This document shows positions 35,955 through 44,409 of a stretch of 64,000 nucleotides of DNA, piece after piece (the first letter of the stretch is position 1; each line of letters begins with the position of its first letter). The DNA comes from Trabulsiella odontotermitis (GTDB lineage Bacteria > Pseudomonadota > Gammaproteobacteria > Enterobacterales > Enterobacteriaceae), in assembly GCF_030053895.1 (NCBI RefSeq), contig NZ_CP125781.1:3968001-4032000 (forward strand), written 5' to 3'. The notes beneath the pieces are model-generated. The model saw only the letters and a list, made by a program, of their open reading frames with translations. It ran no database searches and was not told where the DNA came from. A program made the position numbers and the translations under genes.

Positions 35955-38075
35955 ATGGTACCGTCTACTTTTCTTCGATCAAAAGCCGCACGCTGTCTGC
36001 CTCTTGTTGTGGCAGCGTTACTTTTCGCCGGCTGTGGCACCCAGCCTACTGACCAGAGCACGGCTCACCTTCAGGGCGCCGCGCAGGCTAACTCTGGTTA
36101 CTATCTGCAGCAGATGCAACAAAGCGCTGATGATAGCAAGACCAACTGGCAATTACTCGCCATTCGTGCATTGCTCAAAGAGGGTAAAAGCCAGCAGGCG
36201 AGTGAATTGTTCAGCCAGTTGCCGCAAGAGCTGAATGCAGACCAGCGCCAGGAGCAGTCGTTGCTGGCGGTAGAGCTGAAACTGGCGCAGAAAGATTTCA
36301 CAGGTGCCCAGGCGCTGCTGGCGAAAATCGACGTGTCTGGTCTCGAAGAGGCGCAGCAGGCGCGATTCTGGCAGGACAGTATCACCGCCCGGCAGGGGCG
36401 ACCGTCACTCACCTTGCTGCGGGCGCTGATTGCGCAGGAGCCGCTGCTGGCGACGGCGCAGGATAAACAGAAAAATATCGATGCCACCTGGCAGGCGCTC
36501 TCCTCCATGACGCAGGATCAGGCGAACGCGCTGGTCATCAATGCCGACGAAAACGTACTGCAGGGCTGGCTGGATTTGCAACGTGTCTGGTTTGATAACC
36601 GCAATGATCCCAACATGATGAAAGCAGGCGTCCAGGACTGGCAGACCCGCTATCCACAAAACCCCGGAGCGAAAATGCTGCCGACGCAACTGGTGAATGT
36701 GCAGAATTTCAAACCGGCGTCAGTGAACACCATCGCGCTGATGCTGCCGCTGAACGGTCAGGCCGCCGTCTTTGGTCGTACTATCCAGCAGGGTTTTGAA
36801 GCGGCGAAAAACGGCAACATTGGTGCTGTTGCCGGTAGCGCAGTGCCTGAGCAAGTCGCTCAGGTCGCCAATGCTAATCAGAGCGTGATCAGCCCGGCGC
36901 AGGCCGAAGTCAGTGATCTGACCGCCGAAGGGACGACGGAGCCACCGCAGGCACCAGTCCCGCAGCAACCTCAGGCACCGGTTCAGACCCCCGCCGCCGA
37001 TCAGGCTCAGCCGCAGGAACAGGCACCAGCACAGACGCCGGCACCGGCAACGCCAAATAGCGCACAGCCGACGCAGGCCGTTGCTGTCACGCCGGCGAAT
37101 CCGTCCGCAGTGCTGAAAATCTACGACACCACCGCGCAGCCGATGGATCAACTGCTGGCGCAGGCGCAGCAGGATGGTGCGTCGCTGGTCGTCGGGCCGC
37201 TGTTAAAAAACAACGTTGAAGAGCTGCTCAAAACCAACACACCGCTGAACGTACTGGCGCTGAACCAGCCGGAAAAGGTCGAGAACCGGGCGAATATCTG
37301 CTACTTCGCCCTCTCCCCGGAAGATGAAGCCCGCGATGCGGCACGTCATATTCACGAGCAGGGCAAACAGTCTCCGCTGCTGTTGCTTCCGCGCAGTGAT
37401 CTCGGCAACCGCGTCGCCACCGCTTTTGCCGAAGAGTGGCAGACTCTGGGCGGCGGTATCGTTCTTCAGCAGCGTTTTGGTTCTGCTGCGGAACTGAGAA
37501 TGGGCATTAATGGCGGTTCAGGCATCGCGCTGACTGGCAGCCCGGTGGCCTCCAGCCTGCCGCAACAGCAGGGCGTGATCATTGGCGGGCTGAACATTCC
37601 GGCGCCGCCGACCGACGCACAGATCACCAGCGGCAGCAAAGTCGATGCAGCCTATATCATCGCCACGCCGGAAGAGATTGCCTATATCAAACCGATGATC
37701 GCGATGCGCAACGGCAGTCAGACGGGCACCACACTGTACGCGAGCTCCCGCAGCGCCGGTGGCGTCGCCGGGCCGGATTTCCGTCTCGAAATGGAAGGAT
37801 TGCAGTTCAGCGAAATTCCGATGCTGGCGGGCAGCAACCCTGCGCTGATGCAGCAGGCGCTGGGCGCCGTGCGTAATGATTACTCTCTGGCGCGCCTGTA
37901 CGCGATGGGCGCCGATGCCTGGGCGCTGGCGAACCATTTTTCACAGATGCGCCAGATGCCGGGCTTTGAACTGAACGGCAATACCGGCGATCTGAGCGCC
38001 GATTCTGACTGCGTGATTAACAGGAAGTTATCATGGCTCCAGTACCAGCAGGGACAGGTCGTCCCAGCCAGTTAA
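35955..38075 (+). CDS. lpoA: outer-membrane lipoprotein LpoA, PBP1A activator
   Basis: A 706-residue outer-membrane lipoprotein reaching across the periplasm to activate penicillin-binding protein PBP1A. The signal peptide ends in the lipobox LFAGC with lipidated Cys27. A TPR-like helical N-domain (residues about 35-260) is followed by a Pro/Gln/Ala-rich stretch and the periplasmic-binding-like C-domain (IALMLPLNGQAAVFG onwards, GSGIALTGSPV). ATG 35955 matches E. coli; the upstream in-frame ATG lacks a signal-peptide start. E. coli LpoA is 678 residues; the extra length lies mainly in the P/Q-rich insert encoded at about 36900-37100. The last 43 bases overlap yraN. Confidence 0.95.
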   Translation: MVPSTFLRSKAARCLPLVVAALLFAGCGTQPTDQSTAHLQGAAQANSGYYLQQMQQSADDSKTNWQLLAIRALLKEGKSQQASELFSQLPQELNADQRQEQSLLAVELKLAQKDFTGAQALLAKIDVSGLEEAQQARFWQDSITARQGRPSLTLLRALIAQEPLLATAQDKQKNIDATWQALSSMTQDQANALVINADENVLQGWLDLQRVWFDNRNDPNMMKAGVQDWQTRYPQNPGAKMLPTQLVNVQNFKPASVNTIALMLPLNGQAAVFGRTIQQGFEAAKNGNIGAVAGSAVPEQVAQVANANQSVISPAQAEVSDLTAEGTTEPPQAPVPQQPQAPVQTPAADQAQPQEQAPAQTPAPATPNSAQPTQAVAVTPANPSAVLKIYDTTAQPMDQLLAQAQQDGASLVVGPLLKNNVEELLKTNTPLNVLALNQPEKVENRANICYFALSPEDEARDAARHIHEQGKQSPLLLLPRSDLGNRVATAFAEEWQTLGGGIVLQQRFGSAAELRMGINGGSGIALTGSPVASSLPQQQGVIIGGLNIPAPPTDAQITSGSKVDAAYIIATPEEIAYIKPMIAMRNGSQTGTTLYASSRSAGGVAGPDFRLEMEGLQFSEIPMLAGSNPALMQQALGAVRNDYSLARLYAMGADAWALANHFSQMRQMPGFELNGNTGDLSADSDCVINRKLSWLQYQQGQVVPAS

Positions 38076-38422
38076 GCCGGAAACAGATCGGCGACGCGTG
38101 GGAACTTCGCGCGCGTCGCTGGCTGGAAAATCAGGGATTGCGGTTTATCGCCGCCAACATACGCGAACGAAACGGTGAAATCGACCTCATTATGCGAGAG
38201 GGGCGCGTCACCGTTTTTATTGAGGTTCGCTTCCGGCAATCCGCACACTATGGCGGAGCCGCCGCCAGCGTGACCCGTAGCAAACAACAGAAACTCCTGC
38301 AAACGGCCCGCCTGTGGCTCGCCCGTCACAATGGGAGTTTTGATACTGTGGATTGCCGTTTTGATGTGGTAGCCTTCACGGGCAACGAAATCGAATGGCT
38401 CAAAAACGCCTTCGGCGAATAG
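38033..38422 (+). CDS. yraN: YraN, UPF0102 endonuclease-like protein
   Basis: A 129-residue UPF0102 protein with the restriction-endonuclease-like core: GEIDLIMREG (Asp in the E-x-D region), VFIEVRFRQS (the E-x-K/R motif) and RFDVVAF. Nuclease activity is predicted for the family; the role in vivo is unclear. It starts 43 bases inside the lpoA reading frame, with AGGAAG five bases before its ATG, so translation is probably coupled. 27 bases before diaA. Confidence 0.94.
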   Translation: MAPVPAGTGRPSQLSRKQIGDAWELRARRWLENQGLRFIAANIRERNGEIDLIMREGRVTVFIEVRFRQSAHYGGAAASVTRSKQQKLLQTARLWLARHNGSFDTVDCRFDVVAFTGNEIEWLKNAFGE

Positions 38423-38449
38423 CGTCAGCTTGAAATGTTAAGGGAAATC

Positions 38450-39040
38450 GTGCTCGAAAGAATTAAAGTCTGCTTTACGGAAAGCATTCAAACCCAGATA
38501 GCAGCGGCGGAAGCCCTCCCGGATGCCATCTCCCGTGCGGCAATGACGTTGGTACAGTCCCTGCTAAACGGCAACAAAATTCTCTGTTGTGGCAATGGCA
38601 CCTCTGCCGCCAACGCACAGCATTTTGCTGCCAGCATGATCAATCGCTTCGAAACAGAACGCCCCAGTTTACCGGCGATTGCACTAAATACGGATAATGT
38701 GGTCTTAACGGCGATTGCGAACGATCGCCTGCATGATGAAGTCTATGCAAAACAGGTACGTGCGCTGGGCCATGCCGGTGATGTGCTGCTGGCTATCTCG
38801 ACGCGCGGCAACAGCCGCGATATCGTGAAAGCCGTGGAAGCCGCCGTGACCCGGGATATGACCATTGTGGCCTTAACCGGCTATGACGGCGGTGAACTGG
38901 CGGGTTTACTCGGGCAACAGGATGTCGAAATTCGCGTCCCTTCCCACCGCAGCGCACGCATTCAGGAAATGCATATGCTCACGGTTAACTGTCTGTGCGA
39001 TCTGATTGATAACACGCTCTTCCCACACCAGGACGATTAA
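38450..39040 (+). CDS. diaA: DnaA initiator-associating protein DiaA
   Basis: A 196-residue SIS-domain protein related to GmhA, forming tetramers that bind several DnaA molecules and promote orderly initiation at oriC. Motifs: CCGNGTSAANAQHFAASM, LAISTRGNSRD and SHRSARIQEMHM. GTG 38450 with AGGG upstream gives the E. coli length and N-terminus (ERIK); an ATG at 38435 would add five residues. Confidence 0.95.
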   Translation: MLERIKVCFTESIQTQIAAAEALPDAISRAAMTLVQSLLNGNKILCCGNGTSAANAQHFAASMINRFETERPSLPAIALNTDNVVLTAIANDRLHDEVYAKQVRALGHAGDVLLAISTRGNSRDIVKAVEAAVTRDMTIVALTGYDGGELAGLLGQQDVEIRVPSHRSARIQEMHMLTVNCLCDLIDNTLFPHQDD

Positions 39041-39049
39041 GGAGTACAT

Positions 39050-39631
39050 ATGAAGGTGAAGGTATTTTCGCCCCTCGCAGTCCTTATTACCGCGCTGCTG
39101 CTTCAGGGATGCGTTGCTGCAGCCGTTGTCGGCACTGCAGCCGTTGGCACCAAAGCCGCCACCGACCCGCGTACCGTAGGCACGCAGGTGGACGATGGCA
39201 CGCTGGAACTTCGCGTCAACAGCGCCCTGTCAAAAGATGAACAACTGAAGAAAGAAGCCCGTATTAACGTTACGGCGTATCAGGGCAAAGTGCTGCTGGT
39301 CGGCCAGGCGCCGAATACCGAACTCGCCTCGCGCGCCAAACAAATCGCCATGGGCGTGGACGGCGCAACGGAAGTGTTTAACGAAATCCGTCAGGGCGCG
39401 CCCGTCAGCATCGGCACTGCGTCTTCGGATACCTGGATCACCACCAAAGTCCGCTCTCAGTTGCTGAGCAGCGATCAGGTGAAATCCTCTAACGTGAAAG
39501 TGACGACGGAAAACGGCGAAGTGTTCCTGATGGGTCTGGTGACCGATCGTGAAGGGAAAGCCGCCGCCGATATCGCGAGCCGTGTGAGTGGTGTTAAGCA
39601 CGTCACCACGGCGTTCACCTACCTGAAGTAA
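39050..39631 (+). CDS. dolP: outer-membrane lipoprotein DolP (YraP)
   Basis: A 193-residue lipoprotein with lipobox LLQGC (lipidated Cys near residue 21) and two BON domains (residues about 48-115 and 125-190; TLELRVNSALSKDEQ and WITTKVRSQLLSSDQ). It binds anionic phospholipid at division sites and supports envelope integrity and the BAM complex; in E. coli it is under sigma-E control. Nine bases after diaA, with TAAGGAG as ribosome binding site. Confidence 0.95.
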   Translation: MKVKVFSPLAVLITALLLQGCVAAAVVGTAAVGTKAATDPRTVGTQVDDGTLELRVNSALSKDEQLKKEARINVTAYQGKVLLVGQAPNTELASRAKQIAMGVDGATEVFNEIRQGAPVSIGTASSDTWITTKVRSQLLSSDQVKSSNVKVTTENGEVFLMGLVTDREGKAAADIASRVSGVKHVTTAFTYLK

Positions 39632-39637
39632 ATGAAT

Positions 39638-39669
39638 CGCCCGGTCACGCGAAGTGCGCCGGGCGTTTT
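39638..39669. terminator. terminator between dolP and yraQ
   Basis: CGCCCGG and CCGGGCG form the stem, followed by TTTT, directly after the dolP stop. It lies at the convergent junction with yraQ. Confidence 0.75.
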
Positions 39670-39673
39670 CTGC

Positions 39674-40711
39674 TTACAGTAACGCAATTCCCCCCACCAC
39701 GGCGCCACACAGGGCCACCAGCGTACCGGTCAGCCACAACGCTTTCGCCGGGAAGGCTTTTCGCAGCATAATCAGCGACGGCACGCTCACGGCCGGCAGC
39801 GTAATCAGCAATGCCAGCGCAGGTGCGGTGCCCATACCGGCGAGCATCATCGTTTGTACGATAGGGATTTCCGCCGCCGTTGGGATCACGAACAGACAAC
39901 CGGCAATCGCCATCGCCACCACCCAGAACAGCGTGTTGCTGACTAAGCCATCCGCATGCGGGAACAGCCAGACGCGAGCCGCACCGAGAACCAGCACCGC
40001 CAGAATGTAAACCGGGATGGTATTCCAGAACAGCGACCACAGCGCGTTCAGCCAGCGGGACAGGAAGCTACCCTGCGGTTGCGTCACTTCCAGCGCTACC
40101 GGCGAAGGTTGTTGCGCGGTCTCTTTCACCCATATTTGCACCAGCGTCGCCACCACCAGCACTGTCGCCAGCCCGGCCACAAAGCGGATAAGGGTAAACT
40201 GCCAGCCGAGAACAAAACCCATAAACACCAGCGTTGCCGGGTTAAGCAACGGGTTACCCATCCAGAACGCCAGCGCGCCGCCCATCGACACCTGCTGACG
40301 ACGCATTCCGGCCGCCACCGGCGCGGCGCAACAGGTGCACATCATGCCCGGCAGGGAAAACAGCGTCCCCAGCAGCGTGCCGCGAAAACGGCTCTGCCCC
40401 AGCGTGCGCAGCAGCCAGTCACGGGGGATCAACACCTGAATTAATGAGCCGAGAACAACGCCCAGCACCGCGGCTTTCCAGACAGCAAGAAAATAGACCA
40501 GCGCGTAATCCCACGCAGCGCGGAGCGGATTGCTATCCGCCTGAGCAAGAATGGATTTACCGATGCTGTGCGTTTCGGCGGCGGTGAAGGCTTTGCCGTA
40601 ATACGGTTGCCATTTCACATACCAGAGACCAACGATAACGACGAGAAAAAAGAGTGCGGGTTTCCACCACTGAAACGGTGTCGCCGCCTGAGATGAAGAC
40701 TGACCAGCCAT
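39674..40711 (-). CDS. yraQ: YraQ permease (ArsP/DUF318 family)
   Basis: A 345-residue inner-membrane permease with eight or more hydrophobic segments. Two homologous halves carry G-x-G-P/S-type motifs, and a cysteine cluster MMCTCCAAPVAAGMRRQQ sits in the first half, as in ArsP-type organoarsenical exporters of the same family. The substrate of YraQ is not known. A 38-base gap separates it from yraR, transcribed upstream on the same strand. Confidence 0.92.
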   Translation of the reverse strand: MAGQSSSQAATPFQWWKPALFFLVVIVGLWYVKWQPYYGKAFTAAETHSIGKSILAQADSNPLRAAWDYALVYFLAVWKAAVLGVVLGSLIQVLIPRDWLLRTLGQSRFRGTLLGTLFSLPGMMCTCCAAPVAAGMRRQQVSMGGALAFWMGNPLLNPATLVFMGFVLGWQFTLIRFVAGLATVLVVATLVQIWVKETAQQPSPVALEVTQPQGSFLSRWLNALWSLFWNTIPVYILAVLVLGAARVWLFPHADGLVSNTLFWVVAMAIAGCLFVIPTAAEIPIVQTMMLAGMGTAPALALLITLPAVSVPSLIMLRKAFPAKALWLTGTLVALCGAVVGGIALL

Positions 40712-40749
40712 AGCATTCCCCAGGGATTTTGAAGTGAAGTCGGGGAATA

Positions 40750-41394
40750 TTACGCCTCGTTTTCGGCAATTTCACGCAGTTTTGCGGAGGAGATGATGTT
40801 TACTCCTTCCTGAGCAGGCGAGAGCGCTTCGCGTAGCATCGCGCTTGCCACATCTCTGGCGGCAATCGACTTCCAGTTTCCCGGCAACAGCGAGAACAGC
40901 GGCGCCAGCAACGACTCGTTCAGACGGTGTTTTGATCTTTCGCCAAGCAGCATCGACGGACGCACAATCGTGAGTCGTTCCCATGCCTGCGCCATCAGCG
41001 CCGCTTCCATTTCGCCCTTCACGCGGTTGTAGAAAAAGGGAGAATGCGCATTCGCCCCCATCGAACTGACCACCAGCATATGCTTCGCCCCCAGCCGCAG
41101 ACCGGTCAGCGCGGTATCCACCACCAGGGTGTAATCGGCATGCACAAACGCCTCTTTACTGCCCGCTTCACGGCGGGTGGTGCCCAGACAGCAAAAAACG
41201 ATATCGACAGGATCAGTCACCTGTGCGAGCGCGTCGGTGAGCTGAGGATCGTGGGGATTGAACACGCCAGGCACATCACTCAACGGGCGACGCGTCGGCG
41301 CCGCGATAGCGCTGATGCGTGGCTCCTGAATCAACATCCGCAGTAAGTGCCCACCAACCAAACCGGTGGCGCCGGTGATAAGAACCTGACTCAT
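40750..41394 (-). CDS. yraR: YraR, NAD(P)-binding atypical SDR
   Basis: A 214-residue Rossmann-fold protein of the HTATIP2/YraR type with the dinucleotide motif ITGATGLVGGHLLRML at the N-terminus and VVSSMGANAHSPFFYNRVKG (Y-x3-K) as the active-site-like region. No substrate is established. It is separated by three bases from yhbP, so the two are probably co-transcribed; K-12 has yhbO between them. Confidence 0.92.
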   Translation of the reverse strand: MSQVLITGATGLVGGHLLRMLIQEPRISAIAAPTRRPLSDVPGVFNPHDPQLTDALAQVTDPVDIVFCCLGTTRREAGSKEAFVHADYTLVVDTALTGLRLGAKHMLVVSSMGANAHSPFFYNRVKGEMEAALMAQAWERLTIVRPSMLLGERSKHRLNESLLAPLFSLLPGNWKSIAARDVASAMLREALSPAQEGVNIISSAKLREIAENEA

Positions 41395-41397
41395 GTA

Positions 41398-41826
41398 TTA
41401 CTCCTGACGCAACCAGTGGATTTTTTTACCAAACCCCAGCGTATTGTCAGTGAATTTTAGCTCATCGACACGGATTTCCCACACCGGCGCCGACATCGCT
41501 CTGGCGATCGGAAACCGCCGGTTGTAACGCGCGCGCGCAGCCTCGCTTTCGTCACCCTCAAGCCGCCGGATTTCACCCTTAAACTGTACGCCGCGGATCA
41601 GCGCCACGGTTTTCGGCTGGCCGTTGACAGTTCCCGCTACCGGGGCGTTGTTGCCCGACATCTGCGCGTGCCGGGTGTTATCCTCAGTGAGCAGATAAAA
41701 CGCTACATTTTGCGGGTCATAGAGATAAAAGGCATTGGCGCACCAGAGATCGCCTGCGTTTGCAACGCACCACGTCACGACATGTTGTTTCATCAGCCAG
41801 CGACTGATGACATCAGGAGTTTCCAT
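41398..41826 (-). CDS. yhbP: YhbP, UPF0306 FMN-binding split-barrel protein
   Basis: A 142-residue protein of the pyridoxamine 5'-phosphate oxidase-like split-barrel group (UPF0306). Conserved stretches are LWCANAFYLYD, TRHAQMSGN and TVALIRGVQFKGEIRRLEG. E. coli YhbP is 147 residues, and the C-terminus here is slightly shorter. The function is unknown. Confidence 0.92.
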   Translation of the reverse strand: METPDVISRWLMKQHVVTWCVANAGDLWCANAFYLYDPQNVAFYLLTEDNTRHAQMSGNNAPVAGTVNGQPKTVALIRGVQFKGEIRRLEGDESEAARARYNRRFPIARAMSAPVWEIRVDELKFTDNTLGFGKKIHWLRQE

Positions 41827-41882
41827 CTGGTTCTTTCCTTGTGCTAATGTGCCTTCACCTTAACATACTGACATCTTCAATC

Positions 41883-42182
41883 GTGCGCTGGTTTCTCTAT
41901 CTGATTCGTACCGCTGACAATCATCTCTACACCGGGATCACTACCGATGTTGAACGACGTTTTCTGCAGCATCAATGCGGGAAAGGGGCGAAAGCGTTAC
42001 GCGGGAAAGGTGAGCTGCGGCTGGCGTTCTCTGGCGAGGTTGGCGAACGCTCACTTGCACTACGGCTGGAGTATCAGATCAAACAGCTCACAAAGCGCCA
42101 GAAAGAGCGCCTCGTGGCCGGAGACGGGACGTTTGAGACTCTGCTGGCGAGCCTGCAAACGTCAGTGCTTAAAAGCGATTGA
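41883..42182 (+). CDS. yhbQ: GIY-YIG domain protein YhbQ
   Basis: A 99-residue single GIY-YIG nuclease domain (UPF0213): WFLYLIRTADNHLYTGITTD supplies the two-tyrosine motif, followed by the Arg in RRFLQHQ and RLEYQIKQLTKRQKERLV. E. coli YhbQ starts MTPWFLYL; GTG 41883 gives VRWFLYL. No clear Shine-Dalgarno is visible, so the start is uncertain; GTG 41841 would add 14 residues. Its 3' end overlaps convergent yhbS by 14 bases. Confidence 0.87.
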   Translation: MRWFLYLIRTADNHLYTGITTDVERRFLQHQCGKGAKALRGKGELRLAFSGEVGERSLALRLEYQIKQLTKRQKERLVAGDGTFETLLASLQTSVLKSD

Positions 42183-42672
42183 AATGGTCGTGATACTCGA
42201 CGAGACCGTGAACGCCATTCAGGGCGTCATCCGCGAGACGGTGGACGAAGAATGCGTCCTGCGTTTCCGGCCAGCGACAACGCAGATCATGCTGTGCCGC
42301 CAGCTCAAACCCGAGTTTTTTGTATAGCGCCGGTTCGCCCAACGCCACCACGGCGGCGTAACCAAACTCATTGAGTGAGTCCAGTCCCTCATAGACCAGT
42401 TGCCGCGCCAGGCCCTGTCCGCGGTATTGTTCATCGACAGCCAGCGGCGCCAGACCCACCCATTGCAGATCATCGTCGTTCACGGTAACCGGGCTGAAGG
42501 CGACGTAGCCAATCACCTGCCCGTCGTCGTCGGTCGCCACTAAACCCAGCGTCACCAGACCATCTTCCCGCAGATCATGCACCAGTGTTGCTTCGTCATC
42601 GCGGTTAAATGAACGGCGCAGCAGAGCGTCTATCCCCGGGGCATCGATTCCAATTTCAACTCGAATCAGCAT
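42169..42672 (-). CDS. yhbS: GNAT acetyltransferase YhbS
   Basis: A 167-residue GNAT-family N-acetyltransferase. The acetyl-CoA loop is LAVDEQYRGQGLARQLV (R/Q-x-x-G-x-G/A). Length equals E. coli YhbS; the substrate is unknown, though E. coli YhbS has been linked to post-transcriptional control by the sRNA McaS pathway neighbours only loosely, so no role is assigned here. It overlaps the end of ubiT by seven bases and probably shares its transcript. Confidence 0.93.
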   Translation of the reverse strand: MLIRVEIGIDAPGIDALLRRSFNRDDEATLVHDLREDGLVTLGLVATDDDGQVIGYVAFSPVTVNDDDLQWVGLAPLAVDEQYRGQGLARQLVYEGLDSLNEFGYAAVVALGEPALYKKLGFELAAQHDLRCRWPETQDAFFVHRLADDALNGVHGLVEYHDHFNRF

Positions 42673-43190
42673 GACTCACCTACCGATGTGTGTTTGGTTG
42701 CCGGCTCGCTTTTCAGCCCAGCCTCAACAAAGTCCGCCAGTTGCAGCAGCATGATGCGCAGCGCTTTCGGCATCTGCTCAAGCTCAATGGCGTCCATCAG
42801 GTTTTTGACATACAACCCCAGTTCCGTATCGCCTTCAATCACTAAGCGACGCTGGAAAAAGAGCGTATCCGGGTCCTGTTTGCGCGCGGCAATCATCAGC
42901 AAATCGCTGGCATCCGCGCTAAAACTGACATCTGCCTCCGCAGACTGGCTTACGACCAGACGGTCGTTTTCTACGGTGGTGAACCACGTCAGATCGATAT
43001 CACGCACCGCTATTTTTAACCAGCGCCCTTCAAGGAAATCCAGTTCCCCGTCGGCCAGCGCCTGGCGGAATTGCCAGCTTAAGACCTGCTCCAGTACCTG
43101 ACGCTTAAGGGCAAATGGCGTCAGTTTAACCGGCACGCTCATCAGAGACGGACCTAAGTGCACCAGGCGTGAACGCAGTTTATCCAACAC
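42666..43190 (-). CDS. ubiT: ubiquinone biosynthesis accessory factor UbiT
   Basis: A 174-residue SCP2-domain lipid-binding protein (formerly YhbT) required, with UbiU and UbiV, for oxygen-independent ubiquinone synthesis. The SCP2 domain covers residues about 30-150 (LDFLEGRWLKIAVRDIDLTW, FSADASDLLMIAARKQDP). Divergent from ubiUV across 215 bases, a region that in E. coli carries an FNR-dependent promoter for ubiUV. Confidence 0.94.
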   Translation of the reverse strand: MLDKLRSRLVHLGPSLMSVPVKLTPFALKRQVLEQVLSWQFRQALADGELDFLEGRWLKIAVRDIDLTWFTTVENDRLVVSQSAEADVSFSADASDLLMIAARKQDPDTLFFQRRLVIEGDTELGLYVKNLMDAIELEQMPKALRIMLLQLADFVEAGLKSEPATKHTSVGESC

Positions 43191-43405
43191 GAGCTTTACT
43201 CCCTGAAATCTGTAGTGCCTCTATTTTGCCATATCAGATAAATGACATAGCGGCACAAGTCAACAAACGTCATTACTACCCACTATTGGTGCCATCAATA
43301 CGCTTTTAACTGCCTCAAATCAAAAATTATTGCTGATGGGTTAACTAAAATCCCAGTTCGTTAACAATTCTTGCGATCCAGGTGGTCGCGCTCTCAGGAA
43401 ATATT
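43191..43405. promoter_or_regulatory. ubiT-ubiUV divergent promoter region
   Basis: 215 bases without a gene between divergent ubiT and ubiU. By analogy with E. coli, anaerobic FNR control of ubiUV is expected; I did not find an unambiguous TTGAT-N4-ATCAA box by eye. Confidence 0.5.
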
Positions 43406-44401
43406 ATGGAGCTGCTCTGCCCTGCCGGAAACCTCCCGGCGCTTAAGGCGGCCATTGAAAACGGCGCGGATGCTGTTTATATCGGGCTCAAGGACGACAC
43501 CAACGCCCGACATTTTGCCGGCCTTAACTTCACCGAAAAAAAGCTGCAGGAAGCGGTCAGCTTTGTGCATCAGCATCATCGTAAACTGCATATCGCCATC
43601 AATACCTTCGCACACCCGGACGGCTACGCCCGCTGGCAGCGCGCGGTGGATATGGCGGCGCAGCTGGGCGCGGACGCCCTGATCTTAGCTGATCTCGCCA
43701 TGCTGGAATATGCCGCAGAGCGTTATCCGCATATCGAACGCCACGTCTCCGTTCAGGCCTCCGCCACCAACGAAGAGGCGATTCGCTTTTATCACCGTCA
43801 TTTCGACGTAGCGCGCGTGGTGTTGCCGCGCGTGCTCTCTATTCATCAGGTTAAGCAACTCGCGCGGGCAACGCCAGTGCCGCTGGAAGTCTTCGCCTTT
43901 GGCAGCCTGTGCATCATGGCCGAAGGGCGCTGCTATCTGTCGTCCTATTTAACCGGCGAATCGCCCAATACCGTTGGCGCCTGCTCTCCTGCCCGCTTTG
44001 TGCGCTGGCAGCAGACGTCGCAGGGCCTGGAATCCCGTCTTAACGAAGTGCTGATCGACCGTTATCAGGACGGAGAAAATGCCGGTTACCCGACGCTGTG
44101 CAAAGGGCGCTATCTGGTTGACGGCGAGCGCTATCACGCGCTGGAAGAACCGACCAGCCTCAACACGCTTGAGCTGCTGCCGGAGTTACTGGCGGCGAAT
44201 ATCGCCTCGGTGAAAATCGAAGGTCGTCAGCGCAGCCCGGCGTATGTCAGCCAGGTGGCGAAAGTGTGGCGTCAGGCGATCGATCGCTGTAAAGCCGATC
44301 CGCAGAATTTCGTCCCGCAGGCCGCCTGGATGGACACGCTCGGCGCCATGTCTGAGGGCAGCCAGACGACGCTTGGCGCTTATCACCGCAAATGGCAGTA
44401 G
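43406..44401 (+). CDS. ubiU: O2-independent ubiquinone hydroxylation protein UbiU
   Basis: A 331-residue U32 peptidase-family protein that with UbiV hydroxylates ubiquinone precursors without oxygen, using prephenate as oxygen donor. The [4Fe-4S] ligands are the cysteines in SLCIMAEGRCYL, VGACSPAR and YPTLCKGRY. ATG 43406, with AGGAA six bases upstream, gives the exact E. coli length; frames further upstream add unrelated residues. Eight bases before ubiV. Confidence 0.95.
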   Translation: MELLCPAGNLPALKAAIENGADAVYIGLKDDTNARHFAGLNFTEKKLQEAVSFVHQHHRKLHIAINTFAHPDGYARWQRAVDMAAQLGADALILADLAMLEYAAERYPHIERHVSVQASATNEEAIRFYHRHFDVARVVLPRVLSIHQVKQLARATPVPLEVFAFGSLCIMAEGRCYLSSYLTGESPNTVGACSPARFVRWQQTSQGLESRLNEVLIDRYQDGENAGYPTLCKGRYLVDGERYHALEEPTSLNTLELLPELLAANIASVKIEGRQRSPAYVSQVAKVWRQAIDRCKADPQNFVPQAAWMDTLGAMSEGSQTTLGAYHRKWQ

Positions 44402-44409
44402 GAAACACG

